From Mucilaginibacter_A sp050954285 (GTDB lineage: Bacteria; Bacteroidota; Bacteroidia; Sphingobacteriales; Sphingobacteriaceae): 64,000 nucleotides of DNA. The stretch is taken from positions 1 through 64,000 of the forward strand of contig JBPBPL010000016.1 in assembly GCA_050954285.1 (NCBI GenBank), read 5' to 3'. The notes under the pieces are model-generated. The model ran no database searches. It was given only the letters and a program-made list of their open reading frames with translations, and was not told the origin of the DNA. Every line of letters starts with the position of its first letter. The first letter of the stretch is position 1. Shown here one piece after another: positions 8,940-18,406 of this stretch. A program made the translations under genes and the position numbers.

Positions 8940-9728
8940 ATGAAGTTAAATTTTAGCCTTGTCTTCTTGTTTCTGCTTTATCAGTTAACACTTTCTTCCT
9001 GTGTTGATGTCAAAAAAACAATCTATTTTGCTAATCAAAAAGATACAACAATCAATTCAAAAAATGAGGCTCCGTTAACTTACATTCAACCAAATGATCT
9101 GTTAAGTATAGCAGTAAGTAGTTTGAATCCTGCTGCAACAGCAATTTTCAATACGCCAAATAATTCTTACGTTAGTTCTTCTTCTGCTTCGGGCGTAAAC
9201 TTGCAATCTCCTGGTTATCTTGTGAATACAGATGGTAACATCCAGTTTGCGGTTATCGGTAATATTAAAGTTACCGGCTTGACTACTACACAATTAAAAG
9301 ATCAAATTACAAAGGAATTGCTGGACAGAAAATTATTAATTGATCCGGTGGTAGTGGTAAGGCAGTTAAATTTTAAAGTAAGTGTATTGGGCGAAGTTGC
9401 TCATCCAACGGTATTAAATGTTCCAAGTGAGAAAATATCACTTCTGGAAGCTTTAGGTTTGGCTGGCGACATAACCGTTTATGGTAGGAAAGATGATGTT
9501 TTAGTGATCAGAGAGGAAAACGGAAAAAAGACGTTTAAGCGTTTAAATCTGAATTCCAGTCAACTTTTTTATTCGCCTTATTATTACCTTAAATCCAATG
9601 ATATTGTATATGTTGAAGCAAATAAAGCTAGGATAACAAGTTCAGGCCAGACGGTAATTATATTACCAATCATTCTGAGTGGATTGTCTTTTATTGCAAT
9701 TATTGTTTCTAATATAATAAGAAGATAA
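8940..9728 (+). CDS. polysaccharide export outer-membrane lipoprotein (Wza-like)
   Basis: A 262-residue Wza-type exporter, expected to form the outer-membrane part of the exopolysaccharide channel. It has a lipoprotein signal with lipobox LSSC (Cys21), a poly_export domain beginning near YIQPNDLLSIAV, SLBB-like strands (FKVSVLGEVAHPTVLNVP), and a C-terminal hydrophobic helix (about residues 233-258), the arrangement usual in Bacteroidota. The Wzc-like kinase gene starts 10 bp after its stop, so the two are almost certainly co-transcribed. Confidence 0.9.
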   Translation: MKLNFSLVFLFLLYQLTLSSCVDVKKTIYFANQKDTTINSKNEAPLTYIQPNDLLSIAVSSLNPAATAIFNTPNNSYVSSSSASGVNLQSPGYLVNTDGNIQFAVIGNIKVTGLTTTQLKDQITKELLDRKLLIDPVVVVRQLNFKVSVLGEVAHPTVLNVPSEKISLLEALGLAGDITVYGRKDDVLVIREENGKKTFKRLNLNSSQLFYSPYYYLKSNDIVYVEANKARITSSGQTVIILPIILSGLSFIAIIVSNIIRR

Positions 9729-9738
9729 TTTAATAACA

Positions 9739-12066
9739 ATGAATAGAAAAATCTCCGAAAATAAGGATTCTAATTTCAGCAGTAGTTTCATATTTAGATA
9801 CCTACCTTATTGGCCTTTGTTTTTACTTTTAACAGTGCTTGCAATGGCTGGTGCTTGGTTTTATTTAAAAATGGCAGTTCCTATTTACGAAACCAATGCA
9901 AGAATTTTAATTAAAGATGAAAAAAAAGGTTCTGAAGATTCAAAAACACTCGAGTCTTTGGATTTAATCTCTCCTAAAAAAATCATTGATAATGAAATGG
10001 AGGTAATTCAATCCAAAACATTGTTAAATGAAGTTGTTAAAAATCTTAATTTATATGCACCTGTTACCGAAGAGAAAAGATTTAATAGTATTTCTGCTTA
10101 TGCAAGTTCTCCAATAATAGTAGTTACAGATACAAATAATATAAAGCAAGTTGCAAAAGTTTATTTTACAACGGATAGCAATCACGTAAAAATTGGTAAC
10201 AACTCTTATTTGATTAATGAATGGGTTAATACTCCTTTTGGCAGGATAAAATTTAAGTCGAACAAATACCATTCTGTTTTAGAGCCTGATAAAAAGCTTT
10301 ATTTTTCCATTATCGATCCTAAACAAGTTGTTTCCTCATTGTCTTCCAGGGTTAAAGTAACTGCTGCCAATAAGTTGTCAAGTATTATTAATATTAGTTT
10401 TACAGATGAAAATCCTACCAGGGGAGAAGATATTGTAAATGAATTGATTAAAGTTTATAATGAATCTATCATTGATGATAAAAATACCCTGGCAAGTAAT
10501 ACTTCCAAATTTATAGAAGAAAGACTTGCACAGGTAGGAGATGACCTTGTTAAAATAGAACACAAGCAACAGGCATACAAAGCAAATAAAGGTGCAGTGG
10601 ATGTGGATACACAAGGCAAATTGTTTTTAGAAAATGTAAGTAGTAATGATCAAAAAGTTAGCGAAGTCAATACTAAACTTTCTGTTTTAAATCAGGTAGA
10701 AAATTCTGTCCGATCCAAAGATTTGTCTGGTGGCATTGTGCCTTCTATGGCAGGAGTAGATGATCCAAGTTTAACTCAGATGGTAAAAAACTTATATGAG
10801 TTAGAGATTCAAGCTGAAAGTTTAAGGAAAACGACCGGGGAGAATAATCCAGTGATAATCTCATATACTGACCAAATAAAAAAAATCAGACCACAGATTC
10901 TTGAGAATGTTAGGAACCAAAGGCAAAGTTTAGAAGCAAGTAAAAAAAACCTTTCTGCTACCAATACTTCTTATAGTTCTGTTTTGCAGGAAATGCCGGA
11001 AACGCAAAGGCAATTGGTTGATATTAATCGGGAACAGACTGAAAAAAGTAATTTATATACTTTTCTATTAAACAAAAAAGAAGAAACAGAGCTATCTTAT
11101 GTTTCCAATGTTTTTGGTAATAAAGTGATTGATCGTGCAGAATCGGGAGAAAACCCGGTTAGTCCTAAAAAGAGATTTGTTTATTTAAGTGCTATTTTAA
11201 TGGCCTTAATCTCCGGTTTTGGAGTGGTTGTTGGGAAGGAAACATTGAGAAGCAAAGTAATGTTCCAAAAAGAAATTGAAGATTTAACTCAGCTTCCTGT
11301 AATTGGAGAAATCACTGCCGAAAAATCTAAAAATTCGATTGTGATTGGTAATAACCAAAAAACTTTAATCGCTGAACAGTTCCGAAAATTAAGAACAACA
11401 CTGAACTATTTAGGAATTGGAGCTAAACAAAAGCGGATTTTAATTACATCAGCAATATCTGGGGAAGGAAAAAGCTTTGTTGCAGCAAATTTAGCTGTCA
11501 GTCTTGCATTAACCGGTAAAAAAGTAGTATTGTTGGATTTTGATTTGAACAATCCTTCATTGGCTAATAAGCTTAATATTGATTCTGATCATTTAGGAAT
11601 TACAGAATTTTTGCAAGGAACAGCAAGTCCTGATAAAATTATTCGCTCAACTGAAATTGATGAAAATCTTTCGTTTATCTCTACCGGAAAACTTCCTAAA
11701 AATCCTTCAGAATTAATTATGAATGGTAAAGCGGAAGATTTGCTTAATTATTTGGATGGGATATTTGATTATATTGTGATTGATATTGCGCCGGTTGGAC
11801 CGGTTTCGGATGCATATATTGTATCTCCATTTTGTGATGCTACGCTTTATATCGTAAGACATGGTTATACACCAAAAGTATTTATTGAAAGAATTGACGA
11901 AAATAACCGGTTAAACAAACTTACCAATGCTGCAATAGTATTTAATGGCGTATCAAGCAGAGGAATTGGAAGTAAATACGGTTATGGATATGGGTACGGC
12001 TATGGGTATGGATATACTTATGAGGATAAAAAAAGCAATAAATTTTTAACAAGTTCTAAAAAGTAA
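9739..12066 (+). CDS. Wzc-like exopolysaccharide co-polymerase with tyrosine kinase domain
   Basis: A 775-residue inner-membrane chain-length regulator fused to a BY-kinase. There are a transmembrane segment near residues 24-46, a Wzz domain, coiled coils through the periplasmic part, a second membrane helix around 480-500 after the PxxP-like NPVSPKKR, then the kinase with Walker A SGEGKS at 574-579 and Walker A' VVLLDFDLNNPSL. The C-terminus has eight alternating tyrosines (odd residues 747-761 in a GYGYGY run), the expected autophosphorylation cluster. Phosphorylation of this tail normally controls polymer length and export together with the adjacent Wza-like protein. Confidence 0.93.
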   Translation: MNRKISENKDSNFSSSFIFRYLPYWPLFLLLTVLAMAGAWFYLKMAVPIYETNARILIKDEKKGSEDSKTLESLDLISPKKIIDNEMEVIQSKTLLNEVVKNLNLYAPVTEEKRFNSISAYASSPIIVVTDTNNIKQVAKVYFTTDSNHVKIGNNSYLINEWVNTPFGRIKFKSNKYHSVLEPDKKLYFSIIDPKQVVSSLSSRVKVTAANKLSSIINISFTDENPTRGEDIVNELIKVYNESIIDDKNTLASNTSKFIEERLAQVGDDLVKIEHKQQAYKANKGAVDVDTQGKLFLENVSSNDQKVSEVNTKLSVLNQVENSVRSKDLSGGIVPSMAGVDDPSLTQMVKNLYELEIQAESLRKTTGENNPVIISYTDQIKKIRPQILENVRNQRQSLEASKKNLSATNTSYSSVLQEMPETQRQLVDINREQTEKSNLYTFLLNKKEETELSYVSNVFGNKVIDRAESGENPVSPKKRFVYLSAILMALISGFGVVVGKETLRSKVMFQKEIEDLTQLPVIGEITAEKSKNSIVIGNNQKTLIAEQFRKLRTTLNYLGIGAKQKRILITSAISGEGKSFVAANLAVSLALTGKKVVLLDFDLNNPSLANKLNIDSDHLGITEFLQGTASPDKIIRSTEIDENLSFISTGKLPKNPSELIMNGKAEDLLNYLDGIFDYIVIDIAPVGPVSDAYIVSPFCDATLYIVRHGYTPKVFIERIDENNRLNKLTNAAIVFNGVSSRGIGSKYGYGYGYGYGYGYTYEDKKSNKFLTSSKK

Positions 12067-12725
12067 ATAGGATTTAGCTTTATCTAGTAATCTGTTCTTT
12101 AAAATTTAGGTTATAAAAGAAGTATAACGTTTTGAATTTATTATAAATCCAGCTTAGAATTATTTTTCGATTGATACAAGTATATGCTTCATCTGTTTAA
12201 GGAAAATTGGCAATATCTGCTCTAATTTTTAGTTAATATTAACCTGCATAAATAAAGTAGATATTATATATCAACTCATAACAATCCAGAATAACTATTT
12301 CGTTTAGTAAAAGTAATTGGATGGCGTTTTATATATATAGTGATAAGATACCCCTTCTTTAAAAATTTCACATTTAGAAGCACTATATAATGATATCAAA
12401 TCTGTAAAGCAGGTTTTCAAAATAGTCAACCATAGGTTCAATAGAGTCTGATTTAACTGATATAAAAGAAATACAAAAGTCTTATATCTATTATTGTTCA
12501 TATATGATTTATATAGTTAAAAAATCATCTAGCGTACATCGAAATATTAGCAGATGCAGATTTTACTGATGTTTATATATCGAAAGCACTTTTGCACGAA
12601 AATTTTATTTATCGAAAGATTTTATTTTTTTTATTTTATAGATTCTAATTGTTTATATAACCGTATAAGAGCTTAAATTATAATATACTTTTATACTTAA
12701 ATTTGTTGAGTTTTAATTTTTGTTC
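12067..12725. other. intergenic region, about 650 bp
   Basis: Very AT-rich, with no convincing gene on either strand. It contains a dispersed element at 12101-12125. It may hold the promoter for the flippase and downstream genes, but I see no clear consensus. Confidence 0.5.
12101..12125 (-). repeat. dispersed CTTCTTTTA element
   Basis: AAAATTTAGGTTATAAAAG followed by AAGTAT, reverse orientation, 35 bp after the kinase gene. Confidence 0.75.
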
Positions 12726-14285
12726 ATGAATAAAAAAGTTTTAAGGTGGAATTTTGTCTTTCAATATGGTTATGTTTTAACCAATATTTTTAATTCAATC
12801 ATTTTACTTCCGCTTTATGTTAAACATATTGATGCTGCAACTTTAGGGATTTGGTTGGCAACTGGAAATGTGTTAAACTGGATTACCCTGACTGATCCCG
12901 GAGTTGGAGACGTTTTGCAACAAAAAATCGCAGAACTTAAAGGTAAAAAATTAAATAAAGAAGTTGGTTTAACCATTGGAGCTGGTTTATTTGCGTCAGC
13001 TATAATTTTAATTTTTTCTATTCTAGTTGGTTTTGTTTTTTACTTTCTTTTAGGCACCATAATCAATAAGGATGTGTCTATTTATCCGCATTTACAAACA
13101 GCCCTAATGCTTTCGATTATTGCTATTGGTATGTCTTTGGTATCATTTAGTATGTCTGGCATTAATCAAGGTTTACAAAATTCTGCTGATGTTGCTATTG
13201 CTACTATTCTGGCAAACGTCTTGTTTCTTATTACAAATGTTATTCTGTTGTACAAAGGTTTTGGGGTCATATCTATTGCTTTTTCTAATTTAACAAGGTC
13301 TGTTTTTATCAATATTTACAACTTTGTTTCTATGATGAAAGTCATGAAGTTTGAGCAACTCAAAATGGAATTTGATTTTGCATTTTTCAAAAAGTTTATC
13401 AAAATATTTTCTTTCACCTCTATCTCCCGGATCATAACCGGTTTATCCGGAAGCATTGATATGATTATGCTTGCCCGTTTTATACCTCCTGGTATGATCA
13501 CTGTTTATGAAATTAACAAGCGGCCAATTAACATGACTGCAGGTTTAATTGGCCGTCATTCTGTAGCATTAATGCCCTTAATTTCGCATGGTAAGGGTAC
13601 AGGTAATGAAGAAAGCGTGATTAAATTTATTGGCAGTCAGTTCAAAATTTACTCGTATGCCGTTTTATTCGCAGCATTAATGTTCTGGCTTACTTACCGA
13701 AATCTGATTTCTGCCTGGACAGGTAGTTCCAAGTTCGCCGGTGATACTATTTTATACTTTTTGATTGCCAACTTCTTTTTAGGTTTAATAGGATATTTCA
13801 TGTCTAACATGTGTTATGCTTTGGGAGACATAAAAATGAACAGCTTAATTAACATGGTAAAAGGAGCATTGCTGGGTGTAACCATGTATTTTGTTGCTCA
13901 AAAATATGGTATCATAGGCACCCTTTGTGTGTTTCTATTTATTGGTTCATTTACAGATATTTTTTATTTTTCATACCGGCTTTTTAAACTTGGATTTTTA
14001 AAAGCTGCTGTGGTTAAAAATATTTTTGGTATCTGGACGATCATTGTACCGTTAAGTTTGCTAGCAGGTTGGGGATGTAATTTATTAACAAGCCATCTGT
14101 TTGCCGCAAATGTTTACTTGTTAAAGTTGTTAGTTAGTGGTTCTGTTTTTACAGTTTTCTTTGCAATAGTTGTGTTATTGTTTGATAAAGAAATGCGGAA
14201 TACTATAAAAGATTTAAAAGATAAATTTTTAACTGGTCCTTTTTTCAAGCTGAAAAGAACTGAATCGTCTATTGAACAAATTTGA
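12726..14285 (+). CDS. polysaccharide flippase (Wzx-like, MATE/MVF superfamily)
   Basis: A polytopic membrane protein of about 519 residues with 12-14 predicted membrane segments, matching lipid-linked oligosaccharide flippases. It would move undecaprenyl-linked repeat units across the inner membrane for the polymerase encoded two genes downstream. I chose the ATG at 12726 (MNKKVLRWNFVFQYGYV) rather than a TTG two codons upstream. The N-terminal half has the conserved amphipathic start and GIWLATGNVLNWITLTDPG, and later LIGRHSVALMPLIS. Its position among glycosyltransferases supports the role. Confidence 0.85.
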   Translation: MNKKVLRWNFVFQYGYVLTNIFNSIILLPLYVKHIDAATLGIWLATGNVLNWITLTDPGVGDVLQQKIAELKGKKLNKEVGLTIGAGLFASAIILIFSILVGFVFYFLLGTIINKDVSIYPHLQTALMLSIIAIGMSLVSFSMSGINQGLQNSADVAIATILANVLFLITNVILLYKGFGVISIAFSNLTRSVFINIYNFVSMMKVMKFEQLKMEFDFAFFKKFIKIFSFTSISRIITGLSGSIDMIMLARFIPPGMITVYEINKRPINMTAGLIGRHSVALMPLISHGKGTGNEESVIKFIGSQFKIYSYAVLFAALMFWLTYRNLISAWTGSSKFAGDTILYFLIANFFLGLIGYFMSNMCYALGDIKMNSLINMVKGALLGVTMYFVAQKYGIIGTLCVFLFIGSFTDIFYFSYRLFKLGFLKAAVVKNIFGIWTIIVPLSLLAGWGCNLLTSHLFAANVYLLKLLVSGSVFTVFFAIVVLLFDKEMRNTIKDLKDKFLTGPFFKLKRTESSIEQI

Positions 14286-14315
14286 TAAGAACCAGTATTA
14301 TTCATTTTTATATAT

Positions 14316-15116
14316 ATGCCAAAATTGGTTTTATTACTTCGGATCAAAGACGGGATATTTTTCGTTCAGGAATGGCTGAACAATGTAGAAAAATTGGTTG
14401 ACGAAATTGTTGTGGTGGATAATGGGTCTACTGATGGTACTTTTGAGCTATTACAAGCGCACCCAAAAGTGGTTGATATTGACCGGACAGAAGGTTTCAA
14501 CGAAGGCCGAGATAAAAATCTGGTTTATGCCATGGCCAGGAAACGAAATCCGGATTGGTGCCTTTGGATTGATGTTGATGAAATTTTTGAGCCAGAATTA
14601 ACCAGAGCAGATTTCGACCGGTTAATGCTTAGAAAAGCAGTTAACAAGTATCGATTCAGGCGTTTTCATTTTATTGATCGGGAACACTTTGCAGGTTCGC
14701 CTGCCAGGCTACATTATTCTGCAGGGCATGATCGTGTGCTTTGGCGTGAATCTCCAACAGGTTATTTTGAAGATTTCATTATTGATTCACCAATGGTGAA
14801 AGGTATAAACGGCATACAGATCAACACAGATTTCAGGATAAAACACTTAGGTTATATTAACAAAGCCATTGTAGATCGAAAAGCAGATATTTATCGTGCC
14901 ATCATTCCTGAAAAAGAAGAGACTTTTCAGGAAATGTATTTGCAAAATGAAAAAAAGATAAAATGGGTCGATAAAAGAAGTAGTCCGGAAGTACGCAAAC
15001 TCAATTGGTATTTATCTTATCTCCGACTGAAAACCTTACTGCCCAGAATTTTTAACAAAGTTTTTGGTATGGTAAAAAAAGCATTTATCAAAATTGGTCA
15101 GCCTCAAACAGTATAA
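14316..15116 (+). CDS. glycosyltransferase family 2 protein
   Basis: A 266-residue inverting GT-A glycosyltransferase. The first domain has DNGSTDGT at 35-42 and the metal-binding DVDE at 86-89 (WIDVDEIFEPE). Length and motifs suit the TagF/SunS-type GT2 subgroup that begins with LLLRIKDG. It lies 30 bp after the flippase and 5 bp before the polymerase, so it is an operon member. It contains a copy of the dispersed element in reverse orientation near 14958-14983. The sugar transferred is unknown. Confidence 0.85.
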   Translation: MPKLVLLLRIKDGIFFVQEWLNNVEKLVDEIVVVDNGSTDGTFELLQAHPKVVDIDRTEGFNEGRDKNLVYAMARKRNPDWCLWIDVDEIFEPELTRADFDRLMLRKAVNKYRFRRFHFIDREHFAGSPARLHYSAGHDRVLWRESPTGYFEDFIIDSPMVKGINGIQINTDFRIKHLGYINKAIVDRKADIYRAIIPEKEETFQEMYLQNEKKIKWVDKRSSPEVRKLNWYLSYLRLKTLLPRIFNKVFGMVKKAFIKIGQPQTV

Positions 15117-15121
15117 GTACG

Positions 15122-16459
15122 ATGAATACAGTTATCAAAGTTTTTAATTATAGATTTACTGTAAAAGAATTTTTGATTCTGTTTTTTGGGTATTTGTTCA
15201 TGGAGCAAATATTTTCCTGGTTATTTGCACCAACTTCTGCCATTATTCAACCCTATCAAAAAGCTTTTGGTTTCGTGATATATGCTTATATGCTTGTCAA
15301 CATCAAACAATATAAGCCAAATGAACAGCTGTTTCTGGGCATATTTGCATTGATTTTACTTCGGCTGGTATTAGAATCTTTATACGTTTACAATACCTTT
15401 TTCCAGCAGCTTACTATGTATTACGTGCTGTTTCCAGCCGTATATACAGTTTTCATCAAAAATCTTTGCCGCACTTACGATTTTGATTTGCTGGAATTTA
15501 TGGCAAAGTTCTATTTATACACCTATATTATTTTTATGTCCATTTATGGCCGTGGCTTTTCTTTCAGTTTAGAAGGTTTGGATCTGGAGGATTTAGGTGT
15601 GTTTTCCGGGGATGGCCGTATCATCCACGCCACCTCTATTTTTATGATGGTGCTGCCATTTTTATGGTATCTTAATAAATTTATCAAATCGAAGAAAGGA
15701 AAAGATGTTATCCCACTGGCATTCTGTTTCGTAGTGATTTTAATTCACCAGCACCGGTCAGTTTGGAGCAGTTGTATTATAGCAATGTTTATTTATTTGG
15801 GTATTAGTATGCGGGTAAATAAAGAAAACATTCCGCGGATTTGGGGTTTGGCTGTAGGCGGAGTAATCGCTTTGTTTTTTACCTATTTCTTTGTCTCAAC
15901 TATGTTCCCGGAATTAACTGATTTCCTTGGAGAACGTTTTAGCGAAATATTTGATCCTAATCAGCAGGAGAGTACTGGTCGTTTCAGGATTGAGCAGCGT
16001 GAAGTTTACGGAACTTTATTTCTGGATCGGCCTATTTTTGGATGGACATTTGAAGGCTTTGAAATGCCTAACCCATTGGTCGATTGGTGGCCAGAAAAAA
16101 CTGGTCAGCATTTTCATGAAGGCTTTATGGAAGTCCTTTTTTATCATGGCATTGTTGGTTTGCTGTTTAAATATTCATTCCTGTTTTATATCGGATTTCG
16201 GGCTTTCAGCAGAAAACTTTCCGAAGAAACAGTTATTTTAATGGCATTCTGCCTGTCCGGTTTATTATTTTCATTAAGTTATGTTCCGCAAACTGTTTTT
16301 TGGGGACATGTAGGTTTGTGCTTGTATTACTTAGAAAAAGATGATCTGAAACAGCATGACGAAGAAGATTTACCGGAAGAAGAATTTGAGCAAGAACATA
16401 GACCATTACCAAAGCAGATTTTTAAGAGCAGAAAAGTTCTTGAATTGGATGCACATTAA
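15122..16459 (+). CDS. O-antigen/exopolysaccharide polymerase (Wzy-like)
   Basis: A 445-residue membrane protein with about ten hydrophobic segments and a long extracytoplasmic loop, matching the Wzy/WaaL O-antigen polymerase-ligase superfamily. Typical features are GDGRIIHATSIF in the loop and TGRFRIEQREVYG..FLDRPIFGW..FE, the R..W/G.G pattern of the family's C-terminal part. It should join repeat units outside the membrane after flipping. The acidic cytoplasmic tail (KHDEEDLPEEEFEQE-like region, about 415-435) is unusual but likely harmless. Flanked by glycosyltransferases. Confidence 0.85.
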   Translation: MNTVIKVFNYRFTVKEFLILFFGYLFMEQIFSWLFAPTSAIIQPYQKAFGFVIYAYMLVNIKQYKPNEQLFLGIFALILLRLVLESLYVYNTFFQQLTMYYVLFPAVYTVFIKNLCRTYDFDLLEFMAKFYLYTYIIFMSIYGRGFSFSLEGLDLEDLGVFSGDGRIIHATSIFMMVLPFLWYLNKFIKSKKGKDVIPLAFCFVVILIHQHRSVWSSCIIAMFIYLGISMRVNKENIPRIWGLAVGGVIALFFTYFFVSTMFPELTDFLGERFSEIFDPNQQESTGRFRIEQREVYGTLFLDRPIFGWTFEGFEMPNPLVDWWPEKTGQHFHEGFMEVLFYHGIVGLLFKYSFLFYIGFRAFSRKLSEETVILMAFCLSGLLFSLSYVPQTVFWGHVGLCLYYLEKDDLKQHDEEDLPEEEFEQEHRPLPKQIFKSRKVLELDAH

Positions 16460-16471
16460 TACAAATTTTGT

Positions 16472-17530
16472 ATGAATTATATATGTACCTGGCTTTGTGC
16501 TGATAAAAAAGGTGAAGAAAGCGTGTTTTTCCAAACCGGCGAACTTTCATCCTCCCAAAAACATCAGAATATTTACTGGCGTTGCATCCTATTGTTTTAC
16601 GTTACCAGCAAGCGTTTTAATAAACAGGAAAAGCACTTGTTATTTACCAACGTTAAACAGTTGCCTAATGTAGATGGAAAATCCGTAGCAAATGTGTTGC
16701 ATGAATTGGATGTAGAAGTAATTTATACAGATTTTAAATATAAAACACCCAGTAATTATTTTGGTTCATTTCAGAATCAGTTTTACGAATTTTCCATACT
16801 GGAACATATCGCTCAAAATGATCGGAATTTACAAGATAATTATTTAATTGTTGATTCTGATTGCATTTTCATTAAGCCGATTCAACGGTTGTTTGATGCG
16901 GCCGGCCCGCAAGGTTTTATCTCTTTTGAAGATCCGGTTAAGCCAGATTATGTGATCAATGGTTTAAGCAGAAACGATCTGAAAACGATTTATCAGGAAC
17001 TACTTGAAACTGAAATACCAGAAATTCCTTCCTACCATTTAGGAGAGTTTTTACTTTGTAGCGTTGAGAATATCCGAAAAATTTATGCTGATTTTGAAAT
17101 CCTCTGGCCTCAATTACTGGAAAGAAACGAAAAAGGTTTGATGAAATTTAATGAAGAAGCGCATACTTTAAGTTATTTGTATTTCAAAAACGGATTTCGG
17201 GCAAGCACTGATACTTCTTTTATGAGGAGAATTTGGACGAATCCCGTTTTTTATCGCGAAATAAGAAGCTCTGATAGAAATTTGATTATCTGGCATTTGC
17301 CTGCCGAGAAAATATTTGGTATCTATACTTTGTACAATTTGTTTTTTCATAAATTAACCAATTACGGTTTCCAAATTCCCAATCAGCAGTTTGTTAGTAT
17401 TGTAGAAAAAGCAGTTAGTGTTCCGCGTTTATCTTTCAGGATGCGATTAAAATATTATGCAGTTAGCTATTTTAAAGCTTTGAAAAAAAGATTTAAAAAA
17501 GTACCTCTTGTCAAAAGACTTTCTAAATAA
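16472..17530 (+). CDS. probable glycosyltransferase, unassigned family
   Basis: A 352-residue soluble protein with a GT-A-like plan: an N-terminal alpha/beta region and a DxD-type motif in YLIVDSDCIFIKPIQRLFD (about residues 127-145), as in stealth- or GT8/GT32-like transferases that handle nucleotide sugars. The C-terminal 40 residues are basic (KKRFKKVPLVKR), consistent with membrane contact. It sits 12 bp after the polymerase gene in the polysaccharide operon. A dispersed element copy lies in frame at 17210-17228 (DTSFMRR). Function is inferred from motif and context only. Confidence 0.6.
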   Translation: MNYICTWLCADKKGEESVFFQTGELSSSQKHQNIYWRCILLFYVTSKRFNKQEKHLLFTNVKQLPNVDGKSVANVLHELDVEVIYTDFKYKTPSNYFGSFQNQFYEFSILEHIAQNDRNLQDNYLIVDSDCIFIKPIQRLFDAAGPQGFISFEDPVKPDYVINGLSRNDLKTIYQELLETEIPEIPSYHLGEFLLCSVENIRKIYADFEILWPQLLERNEKGLMKFNEEAHTLSYLYFKNGFRASTDTSFMRRIWTNPVFYREIRSSDRNLIIWHLPAEKIFGIYTLYNLFFHKLTNYGFQIPNQQFVSIVEKAVSVPRLSFRMRLKYYAVSYFKALKKRFKKVPLVKRLSK

Positions 17531-17548
17531 AGCATCATCAACCTGAAT

Positions 17549-18406
17549 ATGACGATTGCCGTATTGCTTACCACTTTCAACCGAAAACAGAAAACATTGG
17601 CCTGTTTGCAAAACTTGTATAATCAGGCTTTGCCGGAAGATGTACATTTGAAAATTTTTCTGACGGATGATAATTCAGCTGATGGAACGGCTGATGCTGT
17701 AGCAACTGCATTTCCTGAAGTTACTGTTTATCATGGAAATGGCTCCTTATTTTGGGCCGGAGGGATGCGCAATACTTGGCAAAAAGCTTTAATTACTAAT
17801 GCTGATTATTATCTGTTGCTGAATGATGATACTTTGTTAACTCATACCGCTATTGCTTCCCTTTTAAAATGTAGTAACTATGTTAAAAGTAAAGGATCAA
17901 AACCGGCAATTTGTGTTGGAAGCACAGCTGATGACGAAACCGGAAAAATCTCTTACGGAGGTAGAAAATTGCATAATAAAAACAGTTGGAGAGAAGGTTC
18001 TTTCGTATTCAGTGAAACAGAATTTGTAAATTGTGATGTGGCAAATGCAAATATTTTATTGGTTCCGGCAGCAGTAGTAAACAATTTAGGGATATTATCT
18101 ACTGCTTTTACTCACGGTTTGGCCGATTACGATTATACGATAAAAGCAAAAAAAGCAGGCTATGGCTTGGTTGTAGCACCTGGCTTTTTAGGCACTTGTA
18201 TTGATGATCATGGCAACAACTGGAAATCGGCCAATACAACTTTACAAGAACGAGTTGCCTATCTCAAAAGTCCTAAAGGATTAGCTTATCACGAATATTT
18301 AGGTTTCATAAAAGAGCATTTTCCAAAATCATATCCGGCTGCTTTTACCAAACTCTGGTTAAAAACTTTGTTTCCGGCGATCTGGGACAAATTCAAAAAT
18401 AAATAA
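17549..18406 (+). CDS. glycosyltransferase family 2 protein (rhamnosyltransferase-like)
   Basis: A 285-residue GT2 enzyme: TTFNRKQKTLACLQNLYNQ at the N-terminus, DDNSADGT at about 40-47, GNGSLFWAGGMRN (nucleotide/acceptor region), and the metal site LLLNDDTLL near 92-100. The WAGGMR text is typical of galactofuranosyl-/rhamnosyltransferase-like GT2 members. With a UDP-galactopyranose mutase-like gene two genes downstream, transfer of a furanose sugar is a plausible but unproven guess. Its TAA overlaps the next gene's ATG by one base (TAATG), indicating translational coupling. Confidence 0.85.
   Translation: MTIAVLLTTFNRKQKTLACLQNLYNQALPEDVHLKIFLTDDNSADGTADAVATAFPEVTVYHGNGSLFWAGGMRNTWQKALITNADYYLLLNDDTLLTHTAIASLLKCSNYVKSKGSKPAICVGSTADDETGKISYGGRKLHNKNSWREGSFVFSETEFVNCDVANANILLVPAAVVNNLGILSTAFTHGLADYDYTIKAKKAGYGLVVAPGFLGTCIDDHGNNWKSANTTLQERVAYLKSPKGLAYHEYLGFIKEHFPKSYPAAFTKLWLKTLFPAIWDKFKNK

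Noticed and set aside
12304..12501. 65-codon minus-strand frame in the AT-rich gap before the flippase
   Set aside because: Composition-driven, no family likeness, no terminator.
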